Position numbers and translations under genes: made by a program. Source: UBA5336 sp039818165 (GTDB lineage: Bacteria > Pseudomonadota > Alphaproteobacteria > Caulobacterales > Hyphomonadaceae). Taken from it: a stretch of 64,000 nucleotides of DNA. Positions 17,253-26,831 of this stretch are shown here, piece by piece. Where the stretch lies: NCBI GenBank assembly GCA_039818165.1, contig JBCBUL010000003.1, positions 1 to 64,000 of the forward strand. Reading direction: 5' to 3'. The notes below the pieces were generated by a model. That model worked only from the letters and a program-made list of their open reading frames with translations, was not told the DNA's origin and did not search any database. The number at the start of each line of letters is the position of its first letter. Positions within the stretch are counted from its first letter, which is position 1.

Positions 17253-17918
17253 TTATACCCGTCCACTCACCATGGCGCGCAGCACTAGCCAACGGCGCGC
17301 CATGCGGCCCGGCTGACGCCCGTGAGAGTACAAGTGGCGCAATCGGGCGTGAACAATGGCTGGTCGAATCTCGCTGGGCACACGCGGAAGGATAGGACCG
17401 AACTCCCGCGAGTCGCCCCGGCGCAGGGCACCATAGGCAGGCGCGAGGGCCTGTATGTGGCGCCCCCAGCCATGGGCGGGCGCAAAAATGCTGGCAGCCA
17501 AAGCCATCAGGTGGGCCTCTGGTTCGAGGCTGCGATCCCCGGCCTCGAATGCATCCTCATGCCTGTCAATCAATCGATCCAGGGCATCGGGCGAATAGGC
17601 ATTCTGCGCCACCTTGGCGGCGATCGCCTGGACCACATCATGTTTACGAACCGGACCGCCTGCGCGAATTTCCTCGATGGCATCGCGCCACCACTGGAAA
17701 CGGATGGCCCCTATGGTTGGTTCGCTGACGACCAGCCGGACCCGGGCAAGCTCCACGTTCAGGGCATAGAGCGCGATAAGGCTGCGCCGCGCTTCAAGGC
17801 TTGCATAGCGCGAGGAAATCCACCGGTCTTCATCGGTGCGAGCGACCCGCGCGTCGAGGCGGTCCCAATCTTCTTTGCTGGGCGGGCTGGCAGGGGAAAG
17901 CATAAGCACCATATGCAC
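17253..17918 (-). CDS. Squalene/phytoene synthase-family protein (short form)
   Basis: A 221-residue helical protein with DEDRWISSRYASLEARRSLIALYALNVELARV and IRFQWWRDAIEEI near residues 28-82, which are the helix motifs of the squalene/phytoene synthase fold. It is shorter than the carotenoid or hopanoid enzymes (about 280-300 residues) and lacks the two Asp-rich DxxxD substrate motifs; the nearest equivalents are DRLDARVART and IDRHEDAFEAGD. Short alphaproteobacterial members resemble mitochondrial NDUFAF6, a complex I assembly factor, so a respiratory assembly role is possible but inferred. Divergent from sodB with 48 bases between starts. Confidence 0.75.
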   Translation of the reverse strand: MHMVLMLSPASPPSKEDWDRLDARVARTDEDRWISSRYASLEARRSLIALYALNVELARVRLVVSEPTIGAIRFQWWRDAIEEIRAGGPVRKHDVVQAIAAKVAQNAYSPDALDRLIDRHEDAFEAGDRSLEPEAHLMALAASIFAPAHGWGRHIQALAPAYGALRRGDSREFGPILPRVPSEIRPAIVHARLRHLYSHGRQPGRMARRWLVLRAMVSGRV

Positions 17919-17966
17919 GCTAGAGGCCCGAATCTGAAGATTAAACTACTGCAAGGAGTACCCCAG

Positions 17967-18566
17967 ATGGCATTCGACCTACCCGCCCTGCCCTACGACA
18001 AGACCGCGCTCGAGCCGCACATCTCGGAAAACACGCTGAATTATCACCACGGCAAGCACCACAATGGCTACATCACCAAGCTGAATGCCGCGATCGAAGG
18101 CACGGACCTGGCTGGCAAGTCCCTTGAGGAAATCGTCGCAGCGACGTCTGGCGACGCGGCCAAGCAAGGCATTTTCAACAATGCAGCACAGGTTTGGAAT
18201 CACACCTTCTACTGGCACTCGATGAAGCCAAATGGTGGCGGCGCGCCGACGGGCAAGATTGCCGAGATGATTGTCCGCGACTTCGGCTCCTATGACGCGT
18301 TCAAGGCCGCCTTCAAGGAAAAGGGCGCGACGCAGTTCGGCTCAGGCTGGGCCTGGCTGGTTCTTGCCGGTGGCAAGCTAAACGTGACCAACACGCTGAA
18401 CGCGCACACCCCGGTTGAGGACGCAGACGCCACGCCTTTGCTGACCATGGATGTGTGGGAGCACGCCTACTATCTCGACTACCAGAATGACCGCCCAGGC
18501 TACATCGACCACTTCCTAGACCATCTGGTGAACTGGGACTTCGCGAACGCGAACCTGCCCGGCTAA
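17967..18566 (+). CDS. sodB: Superoxide dismutase [Fe/Mn]
   Basis: A 199-residue cytoplasmic enzyme that dismutates superoxide. Metal ligands are visible: His in NYHHGKHHNGY (about residue 27), His in NHTFYWHSM (about 74), and Asp and His in MDVWEHAYYLDYQ (about 158-162). The GGGAPTGK-type loop and WHSM favour iron use as in SodB. An AAGGAG Shine-Dalgarno lies 8 bases before ATG. There is no signal peptide. A strong terminator follows at 18589, so it is monocistronic. Confidence 0.96.
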   Translation: MAFDLPALPYDKTALEPHISENTLNYHHGKHHNGYITKLNAAIEGTDLAGKSLEEIVAATSGDAAKQGIFNNAAQVWNHTFYWHSMKPNGGGAPTGKIAEMIVRDFGSYDAFKAAFKEKGATQFGSGWAWLVLAGGKLNVTNTLNAHTPVEDADATPLLTMDVWEHAYYLDYQNDRPGYIDHFLDHLVNWDFANANLPG

Positions 18567-18588
18567 ACACCCCGGCAGCACAGAACAG

Positions 18589-18619
18589 AAAGCCCGTTGC
18601 CGCGCGCAGCGGGCTTTTT
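18589..18619 (+). terminator. Rho-independent terminator after sodB
   Basis: AAAGCCCG and CGGGCTTT pair around a G+C-rich loop, followed directly by TTTTTC. Position 23 bases after the sodB stop fits an intrinsic terminator. Confidence 0.85.
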
Positions 18620-18783
18620 CTTTCGGAAGCGCACATCAGCGCCCATGCGGGCAACGCTTTCATATTCATCCATTTTCATATATGCACCGCAGCATCGACG
18701 CTTCGGGCATTGGATTCGCCCGACATTGCGGCCATGGAGGGTCGCGCGGGCCAAGACAAAATGCCACGAAGGAAAATCCTGTT

Positions 18784-20271
18784 TTGACAGACACCCCAAT
18801 CGAAAACCAATACGATGGCGCAACCGAAGATGCGCCTAAACCCCGCTTTGATGAATTGGGTCTCGGCCCGAATGTTCTTAAGGCGGTTGAGGAAGCCGGG
18901 TACGCGCACCCCACGCCCATTCAGACCGAAGCGATCCCCCATGTGATCCTCGGCGGCGACGTGACCGGCATCGCCCAGACAGGCACCGGCAAAACCGCAG
19001 CCTTCGTGCTGCCGATGATCCATCGCCTTGCTCGCGGCAGGGCCCGGGCGCGCATGCCGCGCTGCCTGATCCTAGCGCCTACACGTGAACTGGCTGCGCA
19101 GGTTTCGGAAAATTTCGAAAAGTACGGGAAGTACAACAAGCTCACCATGGCGCTGCTGATTGGCGGCGTCAGCTTCGGCGAACAAGAGAAACTTCTCATG
19201 CGGGGCGTGGACGTGCTGATTGCGACGCCGGGCCGCCTGATGGACCAGTTCGGGCGCGGCAAGATTCTGCTGACAGGTGTGGAAACACTCATCATCGATG
19301 AAGCAGACCGCATGCTGGACATGGGCTTCATTCCCGATATCGAGAAAATCTGCAATCTGCTTCCAAAGAAGCGCCAGACGCTGCTTTTCTCGGCCACAAT
19401 GCCAAAGGAAATCGCGCGGCTGGCCGAGACTTTCCAGACCCTGCCCAAGCGCGTGGAGGTCTCACGCCCAACCCAAACGGCGGAAACGATCACCCAGCAC
19501 GTCGTCAAACTCGCCATGAATGATGCAAAGGCCAAGCGCACGGCCCTGCGCCGGGTCATTGAGACCTGCGAGATCAATAACGGCATCGTTTTCTGCAATC
19601 GCAAACGCGAAGTGGATGTGGTTGCCGCATCGCTGATCAAGCATGGCTTTGACGCGGCGGCCATCCACGGTGACTTGCCCCAGGCCTATCGCACCCAGAC
19701 GCTGGAACGGTTCCGTGACGGTGATTTGAGCCTGTTGGTGGCCTCGGATGTGGCCGCGCGCGGTCTTGATATCCCGGACGTGTCCCACGTATTCAACTAC
19801 GCACCGCCCCCCAAGGACGAAGACTACATCCACCGGATTGGCCGAACGGGCCGGGCCGGTCGCAAGGGCGAGAGCTATACGATTGTCGCGCCAGAAGACG
19901 GAAAAGCCTGGGAGGGCGTCCTGCGCATGATCAAGAAAGACGTTGCCGAGTTCATGCCCGAAGGCCTTGAGGAAGAACTCAAGGATCTGCCGCCAGACAC
20001 CGGACGGCGTGGCCGGGGCCGTGATCGCGGGCGTGGCCGGGACCGGGGTGAACGCGGCGACCGTGGTGGCAGGAGCCGCGACCGCGCCCGAAGCGAACCC
20101 GATGACAAGCCATCGAGGGAAACGGAATCGCCACAACGCGAGGACCGTCCACGCCGCGAACGCAGCCGCGGTGGCGACCGGAAACGCAAGGATGACGACC
20201 CGATCCTGGAGCCCGCCAAGGAAGGCGGCGTCGGCTTCGGGGAACACGTGCCAGACTTCCTGAAGCGCTGA
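18784..20271 (+). CDS. rhlE: DEAD-box ATP-dependent RNA helicase (RhlE type)
   Basis: A 495-residue helicase: Q motif FDELGLGPNVLKAVEEAGY with PTPIQ, motif I AQTGTGKT, motif Ia PTRELAAQ, motif II DEADRMLDMGF, motif III SATMP, motif VI HRIGRTGRAGR. The C-terminal 100 residues are an Arg/Gly/Asp-rich RNA-binding tail with many RGRDRG-like repeats. RhlE proteins unwind structured RNA and act in ribosome assembly and RNA turnover. I place the start at TTG 18784, giving MTDTPIENQYD, because AAGGA lies 10 bases upstream and homologues begin this way; the frame is open to 18682. The 164-base stretch between the sodB terminator and this start is probably promoter plus leader. Confidence 0.92.
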   Translation: MTDTPIENQYDGATEDAPKPRFDELGLGPNVLKAVEEAGYAHPTPIQTEAIPHVILGGDVTGIAQTGTGKTAAFVLPMIHRLARGRARARMPRCLILAPTRELAAQVSENFEKYGKYNKLTMALLIGGVSFGEQEKLLMRGVDVLIATPGRLMDQFGRGKILLTGVETLIIDEADRMLDMGFIPDIEKICNLLPKKRQTLLFSATMPKEIARLAETFQTLPKRVEVSRPTQTAETITQHVVKLAMNDAKAKRTALRRVIETCEINNGIVFCNRKREVDVVAASLIKHGFDAAAIHGDLPQAYRTQTLERFRDGDLSLLVASDVAARGLDIPDVSHVFNYAPPPKDEDYIHRIGRTGRAGRKGESYTIVAPEDGKAWEGVLRMIKKDVAEFMPEGLEEELKDLPPDTGRRGRGRDRGRGRDRGERGDRGGRSRDRARSEPDDKPSRETESPQREDRPRRERSRGGDRKRKDDDPILEPAKEGGVGFGEHVPDFLKR

Positions 20272-20344
20272 TTGACGCGGTTTACTACGGGTTGAGCTCT
20301 GGATAAACTCCCTCCAATTCAGGGGATTCAGAGCTACGATAAGT

Positions 20345-22285
20345 TTGATCAGGCGTTTTGTCGTTGCGCTCGTGTTTTCAGCCAGTTGCATTGCTGGTAA
20401 CGCGGCCGCCGAACCCGACATCCAAGCCTATGGCGCACTGCCTTTCGTAAGTTCGACGGACCTGTCGCCAAGCGGGGAGTATTTCGCAGCGATTGTGAAC
20501 ACAGATGGCAGGCAATTGTTGCTGGCCAGTGCTGTTTCAGACGGCACTCAACGCCTCATGGTGGACATTTCGAACCACAAGGCTCGCGGTCTATCCTTTT
20601 TTGGGGAAGATCATGTGATCCTGAATTCATCGATCACGACATCGGCCAATCGCTCTCGCTTTGACTATGAATACTCTGCCGCGGTCGCGATCGACCTAAA
20701 CTCCACAGACGTTACGCAGCTTCTCTATCGCACGACAGATCTACATCCCCGCCAATCTGGGCTCGGCCGAATGGTGGCCCGGAATGTCGACACGTTGACG
20801 GCTTACATGCCCGCCTATGTGGGCGACACAAACGTGCCGGACTTTGATTTGTTTTCGAATGCTCTGGACCGTTCGCGGGGTGTCCGAATTGCCCGTGGCA
20901 CGCGGGACACGATAGATTGGTTTGTAGGACCAGACGGCCAGGAAATCGCCCGGGAAGATTTCAATGCACGATCTGAAAAATATGCCGTGATTTCCTATGC
21001 GAATGGCGAACGGCGCACGATCTACGAAGAAGATGGCGTCTCCCGCGTGCCGATCTCGGTAATGGGTCTGACCGAAGGCGCCGACGGGCTCTATTTCATT
21101 GACGCCGCAAGCGATGGCGAGGCCTTCGAAACGCTGTTCAAGCTGAGCTTTGACGGCGAGATCACCGAGACCGACTTTGGCAAACCCAATGCCGAGATTG
21201 ACCGGGTCTTTCTGGATGACAACCGTGTGGTGCGTGGCCTGAAATACTCTGGTTTTCTGCCCAGTTATCGATTCTTCGACGCACAGCTCCAGGCAAATGC
21301 GGACAAGTTATTGGCAGAATTCCCCAGTGCAATGGTGTCGATCTTGAGCTGGTCCGATGACCAGACCAAGATTCTTTTCCGTGTATTCGATGGGACGAAT
21401 GTCGACCGCTATGGCGTGTGGAGCGAGAATGGAGATCTTTCCCTGCTCGCCAGCCGGCGCCGTGGGATCGCACCCGAATATGTTGGTCGGGTTTCCGCCA
21501 TCAATTATGCCGCGCGCGACGGGATGAATATTCCAGCGCTCATCACGCTGCCGGCCAATGTGGGCGCAGATCTTCAGGATCTCCCCGCCATTGTACTGCC
21601 CCATGGCGGCCCTGCCTCCTATGACCGGATCGATTTCGACTGGCTCGCCCAGTATTTCGCCGCAAAAGGATACCTCGTCTTTCAACCCAACTTTCGAGGC
21701 TCCACCGGCTTTGGCAGTGCTCACCGCAGCGCAGGAAATGGCGAGTGGGGCCGCGCCATGCAGGACGACATCACCGACGGGGTCCAACTCCTGATCGACG
21801 AAGATCTCATTGACCCTGAGCGTATCTGTATCATCGGCGCCAGCTATGGGGGCTATGCCGCCCTGGCCGGCGGAGCATTCACGCCAGACCTTTACCGCTG
21901 TGTGGTGTCGATTGCCGGGGTCGCTGACGTGAAAGAAATGATCGACCAGGTCGATCGGGAATCGTCATCTCGCACCGGCCGGACGAAATACTGGCAGCGC
22001 TCGATCAGCGACGGGGATACGTCCCGCAGCAGGTTGGACTCCGTCTCGCCGGCCAAACATGCAGAGGCATTTTCTGCCCCTGTGCTCTTGATCCATGGCC
22101 GGGACGACACCGTGGTACCAATTCGCCAGAGCAAAATCATGAACCGCGCCTTGCGACGGGCAGACAAGGATGTCGATCTCATCAAGCTTCGCGGCGAAGA
22201 CCACTGGCTCTCCACATCCGAAACGCGCATCGCCACGCTAGAAGCGATTGATGCCTTCCTCGATGAACACAATCCTGCGGGTTGA
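20345..22285 (+). CDS. Secreted S9-family prolyl oligopeptidase-like peptidase
   Basis: A 646-residue protein with signal peptide MIRRFVVALVFSASCIAGNAAA, a beta-propeller region (about 30-390), and a C-terminal alpha/beta hydrolase. The catalytic serine is in IIGASYGGYAALAGG (about residue 500), the Asp in LIHGRDDTVVP (about 586) and the His in RGEDHWLS (about 619); HGGPASY supplies the oxyanion site. It is of the acylaminoacyl-peptidase type, acting on peptides in the periplasm. The start is probably TTG (20345) with no strong Shine-Dalgarno. It precedes a membrane-anchored regulator by 97 bases on the same strand, a layout that may reflect sensing of envelope peptides, though this is inference. 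Confidence 0.88.
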   Translation: MIRRFVVALVFSASCIAGNAAAEPDIQAYGALPFVSSTDLSPSGEYFAAIVNTDGRQLLLASAVSDGTQRLMVDISNHKARGLSFFGEDHVILNSSITTSANRSRFDYEYSAAVAIDLNSTDVTQLLYRTTDLHPRQSGLGRMVARNVDTLTAYMPAYVGDTNVPDFDLFSNALDRSRGVRIARGTRDTIDWFVGPDGQEIAREDFNARSEKYAVISYANGERRTIYEEDGVSRVPISVMGLTEGADGLYFIDAASDGEAFETLFKLSFDGEITETDFGKPNAEIDRVFLDDNRVVRGLKYSGFLPSYRFFDAQLQANADKLLAEFPSAMVSILSWSDDQTKILFRVFDGTNVDRYGVWSENGDLSLLASRRRGIAPEYVGRVSAINYAARDGMNIPALITLPANVGADLQDLPAIVLPHGGPASYDRIDFDWLAQYFAAKGYLVFQPNFRGSTGFGSAHRSAGNGEWGRAMQDDITDGVQLLIDEDLIDPERICIIGASYGGYAALAGGAFTPDLYRCVVSIAGVADVKEMIDQVDRESSSRTGRTKYWQRSISDGDTSRSRLDSVSPAKHAEAFSAPVLLIHGRDDTVVPIRQSKIMNRALRRADKDVDLIKLRGEDHWLSTSETRIATLEAIDAFLDEHNPAG

Positions 22286-22382
22286 CGTAAGAGCGTCGTC
22301 AAGGAGCGAGCACGACCGCCTCAGTCTAACGTTTTGAGTTGTGAGGCGTGCGCTGTAATGTCTACGGCGGAGGGAAATGGTC

Positions 22383-24404
22383 ATGCTGCAGGAGGAAACG
22401 ACACAAGCTACATTCCGGCTTGGTGCCGTTGATATCCTCCCGACTCAAAACCGGATTTCTGGCGAGGGCGGCGCGTCAGTCAACCTGGAACCCAAGGTCA
22501 TGGATGTGCTCTGTGCACTGGCCGATGCCGATGGTGAAACCCTCAGTCGTGACCGTCTGATCGATCTGGTTTGGGGCGTAGAATTCGGCGGAGATGAAAG
22601 CCTGTCGCGCGCAATTTCGATCCTGCGAAAGGCACTTCGGCAGTTAGACCCTGAGACCGACTATATCGAAACCGTGCCTAAGCGCGGTTACCGGCTCAAA
22701 GTGCGGGCAACGCCATCCGAGACGTTAGATGTCCCTTCCCATGTGCCAACTCCAGAGACGATAGAAGCGGATCTTCGACCACTCCGTTCCAGCACAGGGA
22801 TCAACTGGCCACGCTACGGCGGGCTAGGCGCGCTGGTTCTGGCCGCATTTGCCATCATAGCGCTCGCAATTGGGCGTTCCCCCAGCCCCGGCGCGAGTGA
22901 AAGCGAAACTTCACTCGCTGTATTACCGTTCGATGACCTGAGCGAAACGGGCGACCAACAATATCTGGTGGATGGATTGTCAGAGGAACTGCTTACGGCG
23001 CTCTCCGCCGTGGATGGCCTGAAAGTACCTGGTCGCACATCCTCTTTCAGTTTCCGCGGCCAATCGATTTCGCTAGCCGAAATCGGCAAAACCCTCGACG
23101 TGGACCATCTCCTGGAAGGCTCAGTTCGTCGCCAGGGAGATGATATCCGCATCGCCGCCCGCCTGGTTCGCGCCGAAGATGGCGCCCAACTCTGGGCGGG
23201 CACATTCAACGGTGAAACACGCGATGTCTTCGAACTCCAGGAAGATATGGCGCAGCAGATCCTGGCGGAAATTTCCCCTCAATTGGCTATCGGCCTGCCG
23301 TCCCATGGCGAAGCGCCCAACCGTCGCAGCGAAGCGATGGCCCTGTATCTGAGAGGGAAAGGCCAATCCCTATCGCGAGATCCAGAAGACATTCGAGCCG
23401 CAATTGCCGCACTGGAAGAGGCTGTCAGCCTGGATCCAGACTTTTCCGAAGCCCACGCCCAGCTTGCCAACGCACTGGCCGTATCCGTTCAGCTGTTCTT
23501 GTACAGTGATGTGGATCCGAAAGCCGCGATGCAACGCGCAGGGCAAGCTGCTGACCGGGCCATTGCACTAAACCCGACGCTCGCCGCGCCTTACGCAGTC
23601 CTGGGGCTGAAGGCGGTCGATGATGCAGACTATGTCAGCGCTAATCGTCTGTTTGATGAAGCGCTGTCGCGCAACGCCAACCATGTTGACGCCCTGCGCT
23701 GGAAAGCACTGTTGAAAACGATTCTAGGCCATCTCCGGGAAAGTGATGAATTGCTCCGGCGTGCTGTAGAACTCGACCCGCAATGGCCCGTGATTTGGCA
23801 GAATTTGGCGTTCAACAATCTGCACCTGAGCCAATTCGCCGAGACGATTACCGCCTATAATCGCGCACTCGAGCTTGGTATGGCGCGTATCCCCGGAACC
23901 CGCGATCCGCGCTCAGAGGCCGCCCTCCTTCAAGGCGATCCCGACCAAGCCTATGCCTATTGGATGTCGAATTTCGAGGGGCAGGATGATCCCTCGATTT
24001 TGGCGCAAAGGGTGATGTTTGAAACGGTAGGGCGCGCGATGTTCTATGATGACCCCGCCGCCCATGAGATGCTTGAACGTGCCTACCAATCGTCACTGAG
24101 TGAAAGGGGACGACCACCGCTCCTGATGATGCTGCCCCAGCTGCACTTGGGCAACACTGACAGAGTGATGGAGCTTCTCGCGACTACACCACCTCCGACC
24201 GAGGAGGAGAGGTTCGGTTTCCCAGCCCTGGCACAACTGATTTGGGAACCCGGGAATGGGCCCACCGCGTTTCGGAACCACCCGCAGTTCTTGCAATTCG
24301 CAGAAACGCGCGGCTTTCGGGCGGCGTGGGACGCTCTGGGCTGGCCCGACGAATGCCAGGCCGAACCTTCTCAAAACCGCCCGGGCTATTGCCCTATTTC
24401 TTGA
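22383..24404 (+). CDS. Membrane-anchored winged-helix regulator with TolB-like and TPR domains (CadC-like)
   Basis: A 673-residue one-component regulator. Residues about 10-105 form an OmpR/CadC-type winged helix (EPKVMDVLCALADADGE, then SRAISILRKALRQ and ETVPKRGYRL). One membrane helix lies at about 145-164 (GALVLAAFAIIALAIG), followed by an extracytoplasmic TolB-like domain (SLAVLPFDDLSETGDQQYLVDGL, then LEGSVRRQGDDIRIAARLV) and TPR repeats from about 320. The second ATG (22383, MLQEET) is chosen because GGAGGG lies 8 bases before it and only 2 before the ATG at 22377. Such proteins sense periplasmic conditions and bind DNA while membrane-bound. The last 11 bases overlap the convergent aldehyde dehydrogenase gene. 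Confidence 0.88.
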   Translation: MLQEETTQATFRLGAVDILPTQNRISGEGGASVNLEPKVMDVLCALADADGETLSRDRLIDLVWGVEFGGDESLSRAISILRKALRQLDPETDYIETVPKRGYRLKVRATPSETLDVPSHVPTPETIEADLRPLRSSTGINWPRYGGLGALVLAAFAIIALAIGRSPSPGASESETSLAVLPFDDLSETGDQQYLVDGLSEELLTALSAVDGLKVPGRTSSFSFRGQSISLAEIGKTLDVDHLLEGSVRRQGDDIRIAARLVRAEDGAQLWAGTFNGETRDVFELQEDMAQQILAEISPQLAIGLPSHGEAPNRRSEAMALYLRGKGQSLSRDPEDIRAAIAALEEAVSLDPDFSEAHAQLANALAVSVQLFLYSDVDPKAAMQRAGQAADRAIALNPTLAAPYAVLGLKAVDDADYVSANRLFDEALSRNANHVDALRWKALLKTILGHLRESDELLRRAVELDPQWPVIWQNLAFNNLHLSQFAETITAYNRALELGMARIPGTRDPRSEAALLQGDPDQAYAYWMSNFEGQDDPSILAQRVMFETVGRAMFYDDPAAHEMLERAYQSSLSERGRPPLLMMLPQLHLGNTDRVMELLATTPPPTEEERFGFPALAQLIWEPGNGPTAFRNHPQFLQFAETRGFRAAWDALGWPDECQAEPSQNRPGYCPIS

Positions 24405-25830
24405 TACGCCCTGCCACCTGTTTGCGATATTTCTCGCCATAGGGTGGGCGCATCATGGCGAGCAATTCGCTGCCGGTCTGGGTGTAGACGGATTTAGCGT
24501 GGGAGAACTCCCGGAAACCGTCATAGCCGTGATAGCTGCCCATCCCTGACGGACCGACACCCCCAAACGGCAGGTCTTCCTGGGCCACGTGGAAGATCAC
24601 GTCATTGACTGTCGCGCCGCCGGACGTGGTCGAGTTCAGCACCATGTCTTTTTCAGCGGCATCTTCGCCGAAATAGTAGAGCCCCAGCGGGCGATCATGG
24701 GCGTTCACATAAGCCACCGCATCCTGGGTCTGCTTGTAGGATTTGATCGGCAGCACCGGCCCGAAAATCTCGTCCTGCATCACTTTCAGCTCGTCGGAAG
24801 GGTCAATGATCAGGGTTGGCGGGATCTTGTGGTGGGGCTGCTGGCTGAAATTCTCATCGGTCGGATTGATCTCGACCACTTCGGCGCCTGCCTCGCGTGC
24901 TTCCTCGATGTAGCCCATGATCCGGTCATAGTGGCGCTGGTTCACAACCGAGGTGTAGTCGTCATTGTCTTTCAGACCGCTGGGGAACATTTTTTCAACA
25001 GCCGCCGTGGCCGCGCCGACAAATTCGCCCCGGCTTTCTTCAGGCACAAAGGCATAGTCCGGCGCCAGGCAGATCTGGCCTGCATTCAGCGTCTTGCCCG
25101 CCATGATTCGGTTGGCCGCTTTTTCCATGTTGGCGGACCGGCCGAGAATGACGGGACTTTTACCGCCGAGTTCAAGCGTCAGCGGCACCAGATTTTCAGC
25201 CGCCGCCCGCATTACGTGCTTCGCAATGGAGGTCGCCCCGGTAAAAATCATATGGTCGAAGGGCAGTGCGGAGAATTCAGCCCCGACTTCAGGCCCGCCC
25301 GTAAACACGGCGACCTCTTCAGGCGTATACGCCTTTGCAAACATCTGTTGCATCAGGTTGGAGGTATGTTCGGTAAACTCCGACGGCTTGATCATCGCCC
25401 GGTTGCCCGCCGCGAACACACCGGCCAGCGGACCAAAGGTCAAATTCACCGGGAAGTTCCAGGGCGAAATCACCCCGATGGTGCCCTTTGGCTGGTATTG
25501 AATTTCCGCGCGCGAACCGAGCAGGCCGAGCGGAAACTCGACCTTGCGCTTTTCCGGACGCATCCACTTCGCCACATGTTTCTTTGCGTGCTGAAGCGGC
25601 CCGATGGAACTCGCGACATCGGTGAGCTGGCTCATATCCTTCGAGCGATGGCCGAAATCCTCGGCGAGGGCGTCAACAATCTCCGTCTGGTGATCGACCA
25701 GAAGCGCTATGGCCTTGTCCAGCCACTCGATCCGCTGGGCGGCTGAGGGCGCCCCCTCTCGGATGTGAGCTGCCTTTTGGGCTTCAAGCGTTTCCTGCAT
25801 CGTGCCGGTTGGCATTCCGTCTAGCGCCAT
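24394..25830 (-). CDS. calB: Coniferyl-aldehyde-type NAD(P)-dependent aldehyde dehydrogenase
   Basis: A 478-residue aldehyde dehydrogenase. Cofactor site GVISPWNFPVNL (about 113-124), glycine motif FTGATSIAKHV, catalytic Glu in LELGGKSPVI and catalytic Cys in NAGQICLAPDYAFVP (about residue 250), a context typical of the coniferyl aldehyde dehydrogenase group. The C-terminus contains PFGGVGPSGMGSYHG. It oxidises aldehydes to carboxylates; the natural substrate may be aromatic or aliphatic. The start is set by GGAGGAGG upstream of ATG 25830. It diverges from an enoyl-CoA hydratase across a 156-base spacer with a palindrome at 25893, so shared regulation with acyl-CoA metabolism is possible. Confidence 0.88.
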   Translation of the reverse strand: MALDGMPTGTMQETLEAQKAAHIREGAPSAAQRIEWLDKAIALLVDHQTEIVDALAEDFGHRSKDMSQLTDVASSIGPLQHAKKHVAKWMRPEKRKVEFPLGLLGSRAEIQYQPKGTIGVISPWNFPVNLTFGPLAGVFAAGNRAMIKPSEFTEHTSNLMQQMFAKAYTPEEVAVFTGGPEVGAEFSALPFDHMIFTGATSIAKHVMRAAAENLVPLTLELGGKSPVILGRSANMEKAANRIMAGKTLNAGQICLAPDYAFVPEESRGEFVGAATAAVEKMFPSGLKDNDDYTSVVNQRHYDRIMGYIEEAREAGAEVVEINPTDENFSQQPHHKIPPTLIIDPSDELKVMQDEIFGPVLPIKSYKQTQDAVAYVNAHDRPLGLYYFGEDAAEKDMVLNSTTSGGATVNDVIFHVAQEDLPFGGVGPSGMGSYHGYDGFREFSHAKSVYTQTGSELLAMMRPPYGEKYRKQVAGRIKK

Positions 25831-25892
25831 GGTCGTGCCTCCTCCAAGGATTTGCCGTCTGTACGCGGCTTCTGGGGAAAGATGCCAGCAGT

Positions 25893-25902
25893 TTACGTAA
25901 AA
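25893..25902. promoter_or_regulatory. Perfect palindrome TTTACGTAAA in divergent promoter region
   Basis: A perfect 10-base palindrome lies between the divergent aldehyde dehydrogenase (start 25830) and enoyl-CoA hydratase (start 25987). Its placement suits an operator. Its centre differs from the ACG-N4-CGT palindromes near the MerR regulator, so a different protein would bind. Confidence 0.3.
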
Positions 25903-25986
25903 GGAAAGCCAGTGCCGCCGCGTCAGTGCTGGCCAGTCAGGCGCAGTTGGATAGGATATCGAAAAAGCCGAATTGGGAGGCGCGCC

Positions 25987-26787
25987 ATGTCTTTTGAGAA
26001 AATCACCTACGACGTCGAGAACGCAATTGCCACGATTGCATTCAACGACCCCAAGACCCTGAACGCTGCGGGCATAGATACGACCGAAGAACTGCTGGTC
26101 GCCCTCGAGCACGCTGCGAAAGATGCGCGCTGCACCATTATCACCGGCCATGGGCGCGGCTTCTGCTCCGGCGCCAATCTCTCCGGAGGGCTCGGCGGCG
26201 CCCCCAAGAGCGACAAACCGAAAGGCGAATTCGACGCCGGCAAGGCGCTGGACAGTCACTACAATCCCCTGGTGACCGCCATTCGCGAGCACCCCCACCC
26301 TGTCATCACCGCGGTCAACGGACCGGCAGCCGGTGTGGGGTGTTCCATTGCTCTCCTCGGTGACATGATCATCGCGGGTGAAAGTGCCTATTTCCTCCAG
26401 GCCTTCCGGCGCATCGGGCTGGTGCCAGATGGTGGATCGACGTACCTCCTGCCGCGCACGCTCGGGCGGGTCCGCGCCATGGAGATGGCTCTACTGGGGG
26501 AGAAACTGCCCGCTGCGAAGGCGCTGGAGTGGGGCATGGTCAACAAGGTTGTTCCCGACGATCAGCTGATGGACGAAGCCCGCACCCTGGCCGAGACTCT
26601 GGCCAATGGCCCCACCAAAGCGCTCGCCATGACGCGCCAATTGATCTGGGCGGGCGGTGAGGCCGATTGGGGCGAGCAACTCCATGCCGAGCGTATCTCC
26701 CAGCGAACGGCGGGTCGCACACAGGACAACAAGGAAGGCGTCATGGCGTTTCTGGAGAAGCGGCCTGCAAAATTCACCGGAAGCTGA
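25987..26787 (+). CDS. Enoyl-CoA hydratase/isomerase-family protein
   Basis: A 266-residue crotonase-fold protein. Oxyanion-hole segments are GHGRGFCSGANLSGG (about 60-74) and NGPAAGVGCSIALLGDM (about 110-126), followed by FRRIGLVPDGGSTYLLPR where hydratases place catalytic acids: here Asp (VPDGG) occupies the second Glu position and the first Glu region reads GDMIIAGES. The family adds water to 2-enoyl-CoA or isomerises double bonds; the exact reaction is not decided. The start is supported by GGGAGG 6 bases upstream. It is followed after 44 bases by pdeM on the same strand. Confidence 0.88.
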   Translation: MSFEKITYDVENAIATIAFNDPKTLNAAGIDTTEELLVALEHAAKDARCTIITGHGRGFCSGANLSGGLGGAPKSDKPKGEFDAGKALDSHYNPLVTAIREHPHPVITAVNGPAAGVGCSIALLGDMIIAGESAYFLQAFRRIGLVPDGGSTYLLPRTLGRVRAMEMALLGEKLPAAKALEWGMVNKVVPDDQLMDEARTLAETLANGPTKALAMTRQLIWAGGEADWGEQLHAERISQRTAGRTQDNKEGVMAFLEKRPAKFTGS

Positions 26788-26831
26788 TCGCCCACATTGA
26801 CCTCGTCGCCGGCGCCGGTCCAACTGCACCC

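Noticed and set aside
18621..18783. The leader ahead of the RNA helicase gene as a possible structured cold-shock or autoregulatory RNA.
   Set aside because: Only small hairpins are visible and no known motif is recognised; it is left as promoter and leader.
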